A stretch of 64,000 nt of DNA from Ctena decussata (Eukaryota; Mollusca; Bivalvia; Lucinida; Lucinidae). The notes under the pieces were generated by a model that had not been told where the DNA came from, made no database searches, and worked only from the letters and a program-made list of their open reading frames with translations. Made by a program: the position numbers and the translations under genes. Shown here piece by piece: positions 54,313 through 64,000 of this stretch. The stretch covers positions 70,034,123 through 70,098,122 of the forward strand of contig OZ022503.1 in NCBI GenBank assembly GCA_963989385.1, read 5' to 3'. Position 1 is the stretch's first letter; each line of letters starts with the position of its first letter.

Positions 54313-54465
54313 CCCTTGGAAGCAATATAAATATATTCTTACCTAATTTAGTGGGACATATGCGCGTTCTTCAGTGTCATTAAGCAACGGATACACCAAA
54401 AAGCCCCCCCCCCCTCCCCCCTCCAAAACAACAACAAAAAAAACAAGGCATCGCAGGCGATACAA

Positions 54466-56127
54466 ATCCCCTCACACAAGACTACTTGCTCGAGATATTG
54501 TCATACCCTACATTTGTGTGAAGTTATTTTAAAATCCATGGAGAAATGTAGGCGCTAGAGCGATGACAAAGTTTTTCTAAAAATAGCTACAGTGACCTTG
54601 ACCTTTTAAGCGAAGCACCCTGAAAGTCAAACTTGCTCGAGATATTGTCATGCCCTACATTTGTGTGAAGTTACTTCAAAATCCATTGAGAAATATAGGC
54701 ACTAGAGCGATGACAAAGTTTTTCTTAAAATAGCCACAGTGACCTTGACCTTGGGCGCAGAACCCTGAAAGTCGAATTTGCTCGAGATATTGTCTTGCCC
54801 TATATTTGTGTGAAGTTATTTTAAGATCCGTTGAGAAATGTAGGTGCTACAGCGATGACAAAGTTTTTCTAAAAATAGCCACAGTGACCTTGACCTTGGG
54901 CGCAGCACCCTGAAAGTCAAACTTGCTCGAGATATTGTCATGCCCTACATTTGTGTGAAGTTATTTCAAAATCCGTTGAGAAATGTAGGCGCTAGAGCGA
55001 TGACAAAGTTTTTCTAAAAATAGCCACAGTGACCTTGACCTTGGGCGCAGCACCCTGAAGGTCGAACTTGCTCGAGATATTGTCATGCCCTACATTTGTG
55101 TGAAGTTATTTCAAAATCCGTTGAGAAATGTAGGCGCTAGAGCGATGACAAAGTTCTTCAAAAAATAGCCACAGTGACCTTGACCTTGGGCGCAGCACCC
55201 TGAAAGTCGAACTTGCTCGAGATATTGTCATGCCCTACATTTGTGTGAAGCTATTTTAAAATCCATTGAGAAATGTAGGCGCTAGAGCGATGACAAAGTT
55301 TTTCTAAAAATAGCCAAAGTGACCTTGACCTTGGGCGCAGCACCCTTAAAGTCGAACTTGCTCAAGATAATGTCATGCCCTACATTTGTGTGAAGTTACT
55401 TTAAAATCCGTTGAGAAATGTAGGCGCTAGAGTGATGACAAAGTTTTTCTAAAAATAGCCACAGTGACCTTGACCTTGGGCACAGCACCCTGAAAGTCGA
55501 ACTTGCTCGAGATATTGTCATGCCCTACATTTGTGTGAAGTTATTTCAAAATCCGTTGAGAAATGTAGGCGCTAGAGCGATGACAAAGTTTTTCTTAAAA
55601 TAGCCACAGTGACCTTGACCTTGGGCGCAGCACCCTGAAAGACGAATTTGCTCGAGATATTGTCATGCCCTACATTTGTGTGAAGTTATTTTAAAATCCG
55701 TTGAGAAATGTAGGCGCTAGAGCGCTGACAAAGTTTTTCTAAAAATAGCCACAGTGACCTTGACCTTGGGCGCAGCACCCTGAAAGTCGAACTTGCTCGA
55801 GATATTGTCATGCCCTACATTTGTGTGAAGTTATTTCAAAATCCATTGAGAAATGTAGGCGCTAGAGCGCTGACAAAGTTTTTCTAAAAATAGCCACAGT
55901 GACCTTGACCTTGGGCGCAGCACCCTGAAAGTCAAACTTGCTCGAGATATTGTCATGCCCTACACTTGTGTGAAGTTATTTCAAAATCCGTTGAGAAATG
56001 TACGTGCTAGAGCGATGACAAAAGGTGAACATACGTACGTACGTACGTACGTACGTACGAACTTACGTACGTACTTACGTACGGGACAAAACCTATATCC
56101 CCTCACCACTTCGTGGTGTGAGGGGAT
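54466..56127. mobile_element. Composite element: 145-bp array, TACG microsatellite and 3' hairpin within a 12-bp TIR
   Basis: It is bounded by ATCCCCTCACAC (54466-54477) and GTGTGAGGGGAT (56116-56127). The core is ten-plus units of 145 bp, marked by GTGACCTTGACCTT, CTTGCTCGAGATATTGTCAT, GCCCTACATTTGTGTGAAG and GAGAAATGTAGGCGCTAGAG. GACCTTGACC starts at 54594, 54741, 54886, 55031, 55176, 55321, 55466, 55611, 55756 and 55901. Then come (TACG)n (56031-56083) and a terminal hairpin (56096-56128). This layout resembles the tandem-repeat-bearing non-autonomous Helentron or pearl-like elements described from molluscs; that link is inference. Confidence 0.8.
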
Positions 56128-56179
56128 AAAAAAGTAAAGAAAAAAAAGCAGACCGCTTTGATTCATAGATGACTGGTAA

Positions 56180-56500
56180 TGGAACTGGCAACACTATACC
56201 GTTCACCACCGGCTCCAGCTGGGGTCGTATTTATAAAACCACTTAAGTCGTTGCTATGCTGTTGCTAAGGCTAAATTTCTATGAAGGAGATTCCCTACAA
56301 CTATGAAAGTTGCTCTAGAGGAACAGTCTACCTTCATAGAAATTTAGCCTTAGAAACAGCATAGCAACGACTAAAGGGGTTTTATAAATACGACCCCTGG
56401 ACTCTATTTTCAAAACTACTTTGTATGAATCCAGTGATCCCAGAGGACCAGAAAATTTATGAATAGAGGATACATTTCACGGCCACAACACGATACTTCA
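56180..56500 (+). repeat. Repeat R copy 3, split by MITE-1
   Basis: GGCTCCAGCTG and GGACTCTATTTTCAAAACTA flank the MITE; uninterrupted, they match TTCAGCGGAACTCTATTTTC of copy 2 (37385). CCAGAGGACCAGAAAATTTA follows. Confidence 0.65.
56222..56396. mobile_element. MITE-1 copy 4, internally deleted
   Basis: GGGTCGTATTTATAAAACCA to TTTTATAAATACGACCC, flanked by CTG on both sides (56219-56221, 56397-56399) as in copy 1. The right half of the central hairpin is missing. Confidence 0.85.
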
Positions 56501-56690
56501 CACTAATTTCAGTTATAATATGCAGTCTGATAGGGTTCAACGGATACACTAAACCAGTAAAACAGAAACAGATCTAGAAAGTCACAAAAGTTGGTTTACT
56601 TTGTAAAATGGACGGACAGACTATGAAATGTACCCATATGCACACAACTACTGTTAACTACTTTTAACCGTTGCAAGGAGTGGCGGTGGT

Positions 56691-56845
56691 GTAGTTGTCA
56701 ACATACTGGACTACCAATCCAGGGGTCGCAAGATCGATTCCCCGCTTCTCCGGTCTTTCGGATGAGACTTTGAACCGAGGTCCCGTCTCCGTTTGACCTA
56801 GTTGCTGGTGGGACGTTAAGAAACCCGAGTTCACTCACTCACTAA
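56691..56845 (+). mobile_element. SINE-C, full copy
   Basis: Head: GGCGGTGGTGTAGTTGTCAA, ACTGGACTACCAATCCAGGG, CGCAAGATCGATTCCCCGC. Body: TCTCCGGTCTTTCGGATGAG, ACTTTGAACCGAGGTCCCGT. Tail: GGTGGGACGTTAAGAAACCC then ACTCACTCACT. Relatives at 60846 and 36797. Confidence 0.83.
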
Positions 56846-57215
56846 CCGTTGCTACAAATTAACTGCATAAATCAAACAAAAGTAGGCTGTCAAGTTGTTC
56901 TTTTTAAATGCATTTTTTTTTCTTTTAAAATGTTAAAATTCGACTCTAAGAAACAGGAGATAAAAAATTAATTTAATGTAAAATAATTGCAGTAGAAAGT
57001 GCGAGATTTAATGCCCTCCTCTGAATGATTTCTTTGTATTCAAAGAAAATTAGATCAGTGTGTTACGACATTTCTTGTCTTTCCAGAGCTTAAAATGCAA
57101 GATTCAATTAAAAGATAATGCTTTCCTCCAAGAACTGTGGTTTATCTGGCATTTAGTCAGTCTAATATTTTTATTATCAGACTGTGTAAATCTACAGCAT
57201 TGTTGAAAATCGAAG
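56846..57215. repeat. Non-coding stretch with a diverged block Z fragment
   Basis: 57060-57190 matches block Z of units 1 and 2 (GTGTTACGACATTTCTTGTC, GATTCAATTAAAAGATA, TTTATCTGGCATTTAGT). The rest is AT-rich. Confidence 0.5.
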
Positions 57216-58336
57216 TCAGATATTATCTTATTACAAGTAAATGAGGGTTTTGTATGTTCTGAACTGTGGCATTTGTAATAAACTATTCTAAGAAAATAAT
57301 ACCAAATACACAACATACACGCATTAATTAGGTACAACAAGAAATTAAATTTGAAATAATGGCTTTTATCATATAGATACAGAATTTCGGACCGTATAAG
57401 AGGCAATCTGCATGTTTGATAAAGCCAAGGCTTCAGAGTCTTTATGCCGCCCGCCGGTCCGATAAATGATTTCCCGGTCTGATAAAGGATTTATCAGCCC
57501 GGCAGACTCGACGTCGCGCGAGGTACTTCGACGTTAAAATGGCGAGCGCGATGTGCCAAAGCAGAAAATTTCCCATCCTTTCTAACGTCATATCTCTGGA
57601 ACTAGCCATCGTAGACATAAAGTGTGACCACTCATTTTCTTAGTTAGATCAAAAGGAACACGTTGCTATCAGAATTAAAGTGAAATTACAGAATTTTTTG
57701 TTTCGCTACAAAACGGCTGGGTGGCCAGGATATGCAGTGATGCTGTGTGTATTTACTAATATACATCAAGACTCCTGGACTCGTTTGGAAAAAATAAATA
57801 ACTTAATAAATAAATAATTAGATAGTACAATTCGTGACACCAAGACGTCCGGCTCGCTGTCGTGCTGTCGTAGAGTTTAGTTGTATTAGCAGATTCTCAT
57901 CACTTGAAAATGTTGACTTCTATATAGGCCCTAGCGACATTTTTTGTAGAAATTTTCCTAACTTGAATCTATATGATAAACAGATCATAACATGAGTTTT
58001 TCGTTATCACCCGATTTATCAGCCCTCGACCAATATCGAACCTCGGGCAAGCCCTCGGTCCAATATTGGAGTCTCGGGCTGATAAATCGGGTGATAACGA
58101 AAAACCCATGTAATAATCTCTATGAAACTAACTGCAAAAATAGACAAAACAGTATTCTTGAATGATTAAGCACTGGCAAGCGGAACTAGCGGCCCTAGGG
58201 CCGAATCCAATATTATCTTATTACAAGTAAACGAGGGTTTTGTATGTTTCGAACTGTGGCATTTGTAATAAACTATTCTAAGAAAATAATACCAAATACA
58301 CAACACACGAGCATTAGGTACAATAAGGAACTATAG
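57216..58336. repeat. Direct repeats (57216-57360, 58208-58336) around a palindrome
   Basis: The two copies share TATCTTATTACAAGTAAA, GAGGGTTTTGTATGTT and TTTGTAATAAACTATTCTAA, about 90% alike by eye. Between them are TTTATCAGCCCGGCAGACTC and a near-perfect palindrome at 57991-58110 (arms TTTTTCGTTATCACCCGATT). A SINE-A-like scrap (AAGCACTGGCAAGCGGAACT) sits at 58168-58187. Confidence 0.65.
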
Positions 58337-58386
58337 TTGATTTTATGGCTTGAGATTAGCTGCACAAAATCTTACACAACACAGGG

Positions 58387-58566
58387 GGAGATCCAGTAGC
58401 TCAATGATTAAACACTGGCAAGCGGATCTAGTGGCCCTAAGCTCGAATCCAGCAGGAGGCGTAATTATTTCCAATTGTAAACCGGGTTCTATGGTACACA
58501 GCCTTCCATTATCACTCTTCCATATCGCCCTGATATGACTGAAATACTGTTAGAAAGGACGAGAAA
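58387..58566 (+). mobile_element. SINE-A copy 4
   Basis: CCAGTAGCTCAATGATTAAA, AAGCTCGAATCCAGCAGGAG, CAATTGTAAACCGGGTTCTA, GATATGACTGAAATACTGTT, AGAAAGGACGAGAAAATGC. Confidence 0.82.
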
Positions 58567-58655
58567 ATGCAAACTGATACTGCAGTTATGCAGAGACACC
58601 CGTAAGTGTAGCTCTTAGTAGCCCTGGGCCTAGAACTATTTATGGAACGTCATGA

Positions 58656-58825
58656 GTCATGGACACTGGCACTTGACCAATACTGTGTATGTATGTTTAA
58701 CAGCGTTTCTACGAAAAAATATTTCCTCGCTAAAAAAAATATAAGACTATTCTTATTTATATTTTTTAGCAAGGTAATATTTTTTTCTCAGAGATACTGT
58801 TGGTCAAGTGCCAGTGGTCATGGAC
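58656..58825. repeat. Inverted-repeat element
   Basis: GTCATGGACACTGGCACTTG and ACCAATACTG are mirrored by GATACTGTTGGTCAAGTGCC and AGTGGTCATGGAC. A second inner inverted pair (GCTAAAAAAAATATAAGA, TTATATTTTTTAGC) forms the tip. Confidence 0.7.
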
Positions 58826-59179
58826 TCTTATTCAACGTCTTTTCTTTTTTTTTCTTTTTGTTCCTTCATCTTTGTTTGACTGTTGGGATATTATTGGAAT
58901 AACAGTGACAAAATGTAATGTAACCGCGAACCCAGTATGTTCATAATTATGCTTATAAAGACAATGATGTAAATGGGGATATACTCGAAAGGACATTTAT
59001 AACGAAGATGAGACATTGAAACTACTAAAGATGCAAATTATTTTAGCAATATCTCTACTAACACAGTTTGGACGCAGAAGTAAAAGATGATACATCTGTG
59101 ACAGAAGCTTGTGACGATATCTATAAAGCAAACTGTTAAATTGCAGATAAATATTTAGGGGATGGTTAATAAAACGTTT
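58826..59179. other. Non-coding stretch
   Basis: Nothing recognised. Confidence 0.3.
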
Positions 59180-59492
59180 AAACAGGCACTTTGGCCATTG
59201 TTTATTTTCTCCGATTTAGGGACGCTGGCCACTGTTTATTTTATGCCTCATTCGGGGAAAATAAACAGTGACCAACGTCCCAGTCGCCTAATTCGGAGAA
59301 AATGAAGAGTGGGCCAACGTCCCAGTCGCCTAATTCGGAGAAAATGAAGAATGGGCCAACGTCCCAGTAGCCTAATTCGGAAAAGATAAAGAGTGGCCGT
59401 CGTCCAAGGTTAGCCTAATTCGGGGAAATTAACGGTGGCTATCGTCCATGTTAACCTAATTCGGGGAGAATATATAGTGGCCAACGACCCAG
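59180..59492. repeat. ~42-bp tandem array with inverted first unit
   Basis: CCTAATTCGG starts at 59287, 59329, 59371, 59414 and 59455 (spacing 41-43), each followed by GAAAATGAAGAGTGGGCC-like and AACGTCCCAG words. The first part (59190-59275) holds CACTGTTTATTTTCTCCGA, inverted relative to the GGGGAAAATAAACAGTG at 59255. Confidence 0.8.
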
Positions 59493-59585
59493 TTTATAGT
59501 AATAATGAATAAGGTTCGCAAAATTTTGCGTTTGCAAGTCTCACAAAGGTATTTGCACTAATAATTAACGAAGCAATTTTCCAAT

Positions 59586-60096
59586 AAGTCAACTCTTGAT
59601 ATCTCAAAAGCATAGATCGTCTCAGACTGCTGATATCTCAAAGCAGTTTGTCTGGTCCTAGAAAATTTACTTTGAGATACCAGTTGTTTAAAACAGCTGT
59701 AATTGAATGTCAAGAAAAAACAGGAAATGTGTCCAAATTATATTCTTTGATATAAGATGGTACTTTCAGATATCAGTGTTTGACATATCGAGAGTCAACA
59801 ATATAACTACTTTTAATTCCACACATATTAGTTGTGCTGGCGTGCTGCCAGTGGTGATCCATTTTGTAAAACTTTGTACCCTTGTTACCTACAGTCACCT
59901 CTCGATATTTCGAAGTCGAACTAAAGCCCAAACTAGCGATATCTCAAATTAAATTTTCTGGTACCTGAAAATTTAATTTGAAATATCATTAGTTTGAGAT
60001 AACAGGAGTTGAAATGTAAATGAAAATAGGAAATACATTCTTTGATATAAGAAGATACTTTCAGATATCAGTGTTCGAGATATCGGGAGTTGACTG
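59586..60096. mobile_element. Two adjacent CAGTTGACTC-type palindromic elements
   Basis: Copy 1 (59586-59801) runs from AGTCAACTCTTGATATCTC to GACATATCGAGAGTCAACA. Copy 2 (59892-60096) runs from CAGTCACCTCTCGATATTTC to ATATCGGGAGTTGACTG with TA on both sides. Both have a central AAAATTTACTTTGAGATACC- or AAAATTTAATTTGAAATATC-type hairpin. A TA target would fit Tc1/mariner or pogo mobilisation. Confidence 0.65.
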
Positions 60097-60372
60097 TATT
60101 TACAAATTATAGTTAGCCTACAATTTGATTAAATATACAGTTGACTCAGTTGACAGTTGAATGCAAACAATGTAGATCCTGATCAAACGCCGCATACTGG
60201 ATTTGCACTGTTTACATGTGTCCCCCAAACGGTTTTCTGGAAAGATTTAAATATATACACTGTAGCCGGCGAAAGGTCCTCGAAACCAACAAGAAATAAA
60301 CCAAATACGTATTTTGCTAGTGGCGGCTATCACGATTACCATTCGCTGAATGGTGCTTTTCCAGAAACTTTA

Positions 60373-60531
60373 GGAGCTCCAATAGCTCAGTGGGCTAGCC
60401 TGCTTATCTAGAAGTCCCGGGTTTGGTTCCTGCTGGTGACAATAAACACTATCACCTTCCAATCGTCCTGATTTAACTGAAATACTTTGAAAAGGACGTA
60501 AAACCACAATCCATCCATCTATCTATCCATC
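60373..60531 (+). mobile_element. SINE-A copy 5, shortened
   Basis: CTCCAATAGCTCAGTGGGCT, AGTCCCGGGTTTGGTTCCTG, CGTCCTGATTTAACTGAAAT, TGAAAAGGACGTAAAACC, then CCATCCATCTATCTATCC. The middle body is missing. Confidence 0.78.
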
Positions 60532-60845
60532 CAAAACTTTACATAATTCTGAGCTTTATTTTGTTGTTGTAGCAAGACTGCGGGCTTTCTCAATTTTACA
60601 GCGCGAGTGACCCTAGTCGTGTGGGCTAAGAGTCACAATCCCTAAGAAGTGAAGTGGTATTGATGTAAGGTTATGTACGGGGAGTTGGTTTCGTAGCCGA
60701 CCTTTAGTCTGAGGCTGGTCTCACCGTCATGCAGTAAAGTTGCCAGTTCGGTTTCATGTTCATATTGCCGATGCATGCAGTATCTAGCATGTTGAAGCGA
60801 GGTAATAGACATATGCATAGGGGTACCAGTTCCTTGCAGCAAAAG
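60532..60845. other. Non-coding stretch
   Basis: Nothing recognised. Confidence 0.3.
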
Positions 60846-60990
60846 AGTGACGGTGGCCTAGTGGTTTACGCGCTAGGCTAAAAATCCAGGGGTCGAAGGT
60901 TCGATCGCCAGCTTCTCCGATGACGGATGAGACTTTAGACCGATATTTCCATCTCCGCATGCCTATGTGTTGGTGGAACGTTTATCTGAC

Positions 60991-61041
<51 letters not shown>
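60846..61041 (+). mobile_element. SINE-C copy ending in (CA)n
   Basis: GACGGTGGCCTAGTGGTTTA, CGCTAGGCTAAAAATCCAGG, GGTTCGATCGCCAGCTTCTC, GATGAGACTTTAGACCGATA, TTGGTGGAACGTTTATCTGA, followed by a ~48-bp (CA)n microsatellite (60994-61041). Confidence 0.78.
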
Positions 61042-61044
<3 letters not shown>

Positions 61045-61803
61045 AAAACGTAAAACACATTTTAGTTAGAGGGTTAGAAGTTTCACATTGCAACACAATA
61101 TACTATTTATTTGACTAGTTACACAGATTGTTTACTTTATCTTCCTTTTACAGGCTTTTGTAACAACATTACAACTTAATAATTGGCTGTAAAGAGTGAA
61201 GATGTTCCTTATCATTTTGCCTATTAGAAACAAGAAGCCTGCACGAGACGACCGAAATAATGGCTAAATTGGAGCTAAATTGGATCTATTTTACTACTAA
61301 TCGATCCATTTTCCTGTTCAACTACTGGCGAATTACGATTGGAAGAACGGTTCAATCGGTCATGTAGACACTAAATTGAAGAAAGATGCCTGTTAAATTA
61401 GCCCTCAGGAGACATTTTTGACGTCAGAATATGTTCTTTTATTCACTTGCAGTTAAAACGGTGTCTGAAAATGCTACCTGCACTATATGTAATTGGAAAC
61501 TAACTTTTAATGGTGTATGGGTACATCTACATGATTTTCAACCATGTTACATGGGGGTGGGTGCATCTTTTGTAACATACTGTTTCCTGTTTCTGGATGT
61601 CGAAGCCTTTCCTAAATAGGGTCTAATCTCCTATGAGAGCAAATTAATTTCATTTAAGACTTGCCAAATTGGAGCAAAATACTTTTCTTTAATAGTGCAG
61701 ACCCCCCCCCCCCCCCCCCTGAGAATGGAGGCAAAAAAAAAACAAGACAGAGAGAGAGAATGGCAGAAATGCTGCCTCTGAAAGAGTACCAAGACGTAAC
61801 ATT
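61042..61803. other. Non-coding stretch
   Basis: Contains a long C run near 61701-61719 and no gene. Confidence 0.35.
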
Positions 61804-62041
61804 TGAGCCGCGACACGACAAAACCAACAATGTGGTTGTGCGCCCAGCGCAGACTCAGATCAGCCTGGGCATCCGCCCAGTCTGATCAGAGTCTTCGCTG
61901 TCCGCATGGAGGTAGCTTAGTCCCTTAGCTACCCTTTAAGCGCTTAGCGGAGAGTCTGATCAGTCTTTGTGGATGCCCAGGCTGATCTGAGTTTGCGCAG
62001 GGCAAACAACCACATTGTTGGTTTTGTCGTGTCGCGGCTCA
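61804..62041. mobile_element. MITE-2 copy 9
   Basis: TGAGCCGCGACACGACAAAA to TTTTGTCGTGTCGCGGCTCA, full length. Confidence 0.9.
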
Positions 62042-62455
62042 TTTTATTTCCTGGTGATGGCCACGGCAAAAACACAGTACGGTTTTCCGTTTCCGTACTT
62101 TCTTTTCACTGGCTTGTCCTTCAGATACATAGATTTCACAGGCAGATTATTCTTGATGCTTACCATACGCGTTCGCCAACACAACTCCTTTTGGGAGTCC
62201 ATGTCTGTATCTATTTCGGATTTGTAAATGCTTGGACTTCGGACATACGATTTTGATACTTTGACCGCTTTATCTAAAAATATTTCTCTAGATCGTTAAA
62301 GACCAAATATATGCTTTCAAAGCTATGTAGTCTTAAAGTTTTGTGATAATAAAAAGTTTGCGAATATTTTCAATATAATCTGTGTCAGTTGCTTTCGATA
62401 GAAGCCTGACAGGCAGTATTCTGCATTTGGTCCGACTGAGTGCATACGGTGTTAT
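62042..62455. other. Non-coding stretch between two MITE-2 copies
   Basis: Nothing recognised. Confidence 0.3.
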
Positions 62456-62673
62456 TGAGCCGCGACACGAGAAAACCAACAAAGTGGTTGTGCGCCTAGC
62501 GCAACCTCAGATCAGCCTGGGCATCCGCCCAGTCTGATCAGACTCTTCGCTAAGCGCTTAAAGGGTAGCTAAGGGTCTAAGCTACCTCCATGCGGTTAAC
62601 GAAGACTCTGATCAGACTGGGCGGCTGCCCAGGCGAAAAAAACCACTTTGTTGGTTTTCTCGTGTCGCAGCTC
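62456..62673. mobile_element. MITE-2 copy 10
   Basis: TGAGCCGCGACACGAGAAAA to TTTTCTCGTGTCGCAGCTCA. The right arm lacks about 25 bp around CTGATCTGAGTC. The central arm order (GCGCTTAAAGGGTAGCTAAG) is inverted relative to 61804-62041, as expected for a palindrome read from the other end. Confidence 0.88.
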
Positions 62674-63527
62674 ATATGTCGCAGATTGGCTGTTCTGAAC
62701 AAAAGAATGTCAGTGGAAGATAGGTACATACAGAATGAAACCGTCATTTTGCCGTTCATTGCCTGCTATTTAACACGCTTTTAAAGACGCCATCTCTTAA
62801 TAGCCGAAAAGAGGAGAATCTGCTGGAAGTAAAGCGAATTTCAAAGTTTGAAAATGGCTTTAATTCGATACGACTGAGGTACATATCGTTTCAAAATGTC
62901 ACATCCCTAAATACATCTGCCAGCGTCTTTACCCTTACTCTTATGGATATAATCTACGATTCCTACCACCGAAAAGATATGAAAAATTACTAGATCAATA
63001 AAACGGTAGAGGTTTTCTCGGAGCCAAACTTGTGGTTGTCTGGGCAGTTGGTCACGGTTAGCTGCTCACCGTATCTTTGGCACAGCATATCCCTCTCAGT
63101 CCTTCCCTTTTTCGGGACCGCTGGATATAATGAGGTTCTCACTTACTCTATTGCACAACGAGGATTCGAACATCGAATTCTGCACAACTGCCGAGCACTT
63201 GTAACGCCTCTCTGTGATAAAGATTTAAAACCTGCTGTTACTCTTATGTCAGCATATTGATATTACTCGTCGCAAATTACTTTTGGTTCAGACATACAAA
63301 TACATTAACATGGCCAAATAGATCAAAATGTTCTTCCAGAAATAAGGTATTACACTTTTATACTCTTTTGACATCCCAGGATCTCTTGATGTATTTTGTT
63401 TCTAAAATATTCAGTGATGTTTTACATTAAAATCTCTTCTCTTCAACAGTCATGCAAAGCCATACGCTCACGCAAAAACACGACCAGCAATTTGTGAATG
63501 ATTGATGATACCTGACAAGCCTAAATT
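62674..63527. other. Non-coding stretch
   Basis: Nothing recognised. Confidence 0.3.
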
Positions 63528-63740
63528 TGCGCGGCGACATGAGAAAGTGTATATTTCATTATTCATATATGCAAACAGCAAATACTCAGATCAGCCTGCG
63601 CATCCGCGCAGTCTGATCAGAATCTTTGCTGTATGCATAAAATACGAATGAATTCGGAGGAATCCGTATAGCGAAAAAGTTAAGGCTTTAATGCCTTGAA
63701 CGATCCAAGTCTTTGCTATTTGCACAAGCTAAGGTCCGTT
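63528..63740. mobile_element. MITE-2-like element, strongly diverged
   Basis: GCGCGGCGACATGAGAAA, ACTCAGATCAGCCTGCGCAT and CCGCGCAGTCTGATCAGAAT are clear MITE-2 words. The right arm is largely unrecognisable, so it is an old copy or a related subfamily. Confidence 0.6.
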
Positions 63741-64000
63741 TTTCGTAGCAAAAAAAATCATATCTCGAAATTATGACAAACAGCGTATTTTCATAGTCTA
63801 AATGTTTTCATTCATCTCCATTTCTTGAAAGCGGAGATAATATTCCCTTTGGTGATTGCGAGAAGCCAGACATAAAACAAATCAGTTTGGCTGTATAATG
63901 TTATCAAAACCACAATTATCTCAGATATTGGGAGAGGAATGACTGAGCAATATGAAACATAAATCAGACTGTTCCAAATGCTAATGTGAAAGCGCACATG

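Noticed and set aside
54466..56127. CRISPR-like or coding repeat array
   Set aside because: The 145-bp units are contiguous, without spacers and without an open frame.

Overview
The window looks like nuclear DNA from a marine bivalve mollusc, possibly a heterodont (venerid-type) clam. This is inferred from sequence character only: dense short palindromic MITE-like elements, several tRNA-derived SINE families, long low-copy tandem arrays carrying GACCTTGACC words, and almost no coding sequence. Only three long open frames are supported: one cellular gene (an SK-type calcium-activated potassium channel) and the two frames of one LINE retrotransposon. No bacterial, viral or CRISPR features are present.

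Layout. 0-2.9 kb: a duplicated segment, a MITE, a SINE, then the SK channel on the minus strand, unbroken from 2106 to 721, with a candidate splice acceptor just upstream of its ATG. 2.9-9.1 kb: a ~5.75-kb interval bounded by inverted CCGGTTGTATCAAAC-rich blocks, holding an ~85-bp palindrome-containing satellite that is interrupted by a SINE with a perfect 15-bp target duplication. 9.8-28.4 kb: an old tandem duplication (blocks called Y, Z and X here) whose copies act as filled and empty sites for later insertions. These include an 8.45-kb block (17232-25686) with imperfect inverted ends, a 982-bp element with TATAAA duplications, and a palindrome carrying eight GTTCGAAC boxes spaced 21-22 bp. 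28.4-37.5 kb: more MITEs and SINEs, a diverged ~150-bp array with very long G runs, and a third copy of X. 37.6-47.3 kb: a ~165-bp tandem array split by a TIR element (39839-40908) and a LINE (about 40909-46655) with both frames open. 47.3-64 kb: mostly unique-looking non-coding DNA with a 461-bp MITE, a composite element built on a 145-bp array, further SINEs, hairpins and a ~42-bp array.

How parts relate. The LINE is the only element here that encodes transposition machinery: endonuclease, reverse transcriptase and an L1-type ORF1 protein. The SINEs and MITEs are non-autonomous. The most unusual point is that LINE ORF2 lies in the same frame as ORF1, separated by one TAA, and has no ATG before its endonuclease domain, so it must be expressed by stop readthrough, reinitiation or a non-AUG start. 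Labels such as MITE-1, SINE-A and block X are mine and are not database names. Boundaries were read by eye.
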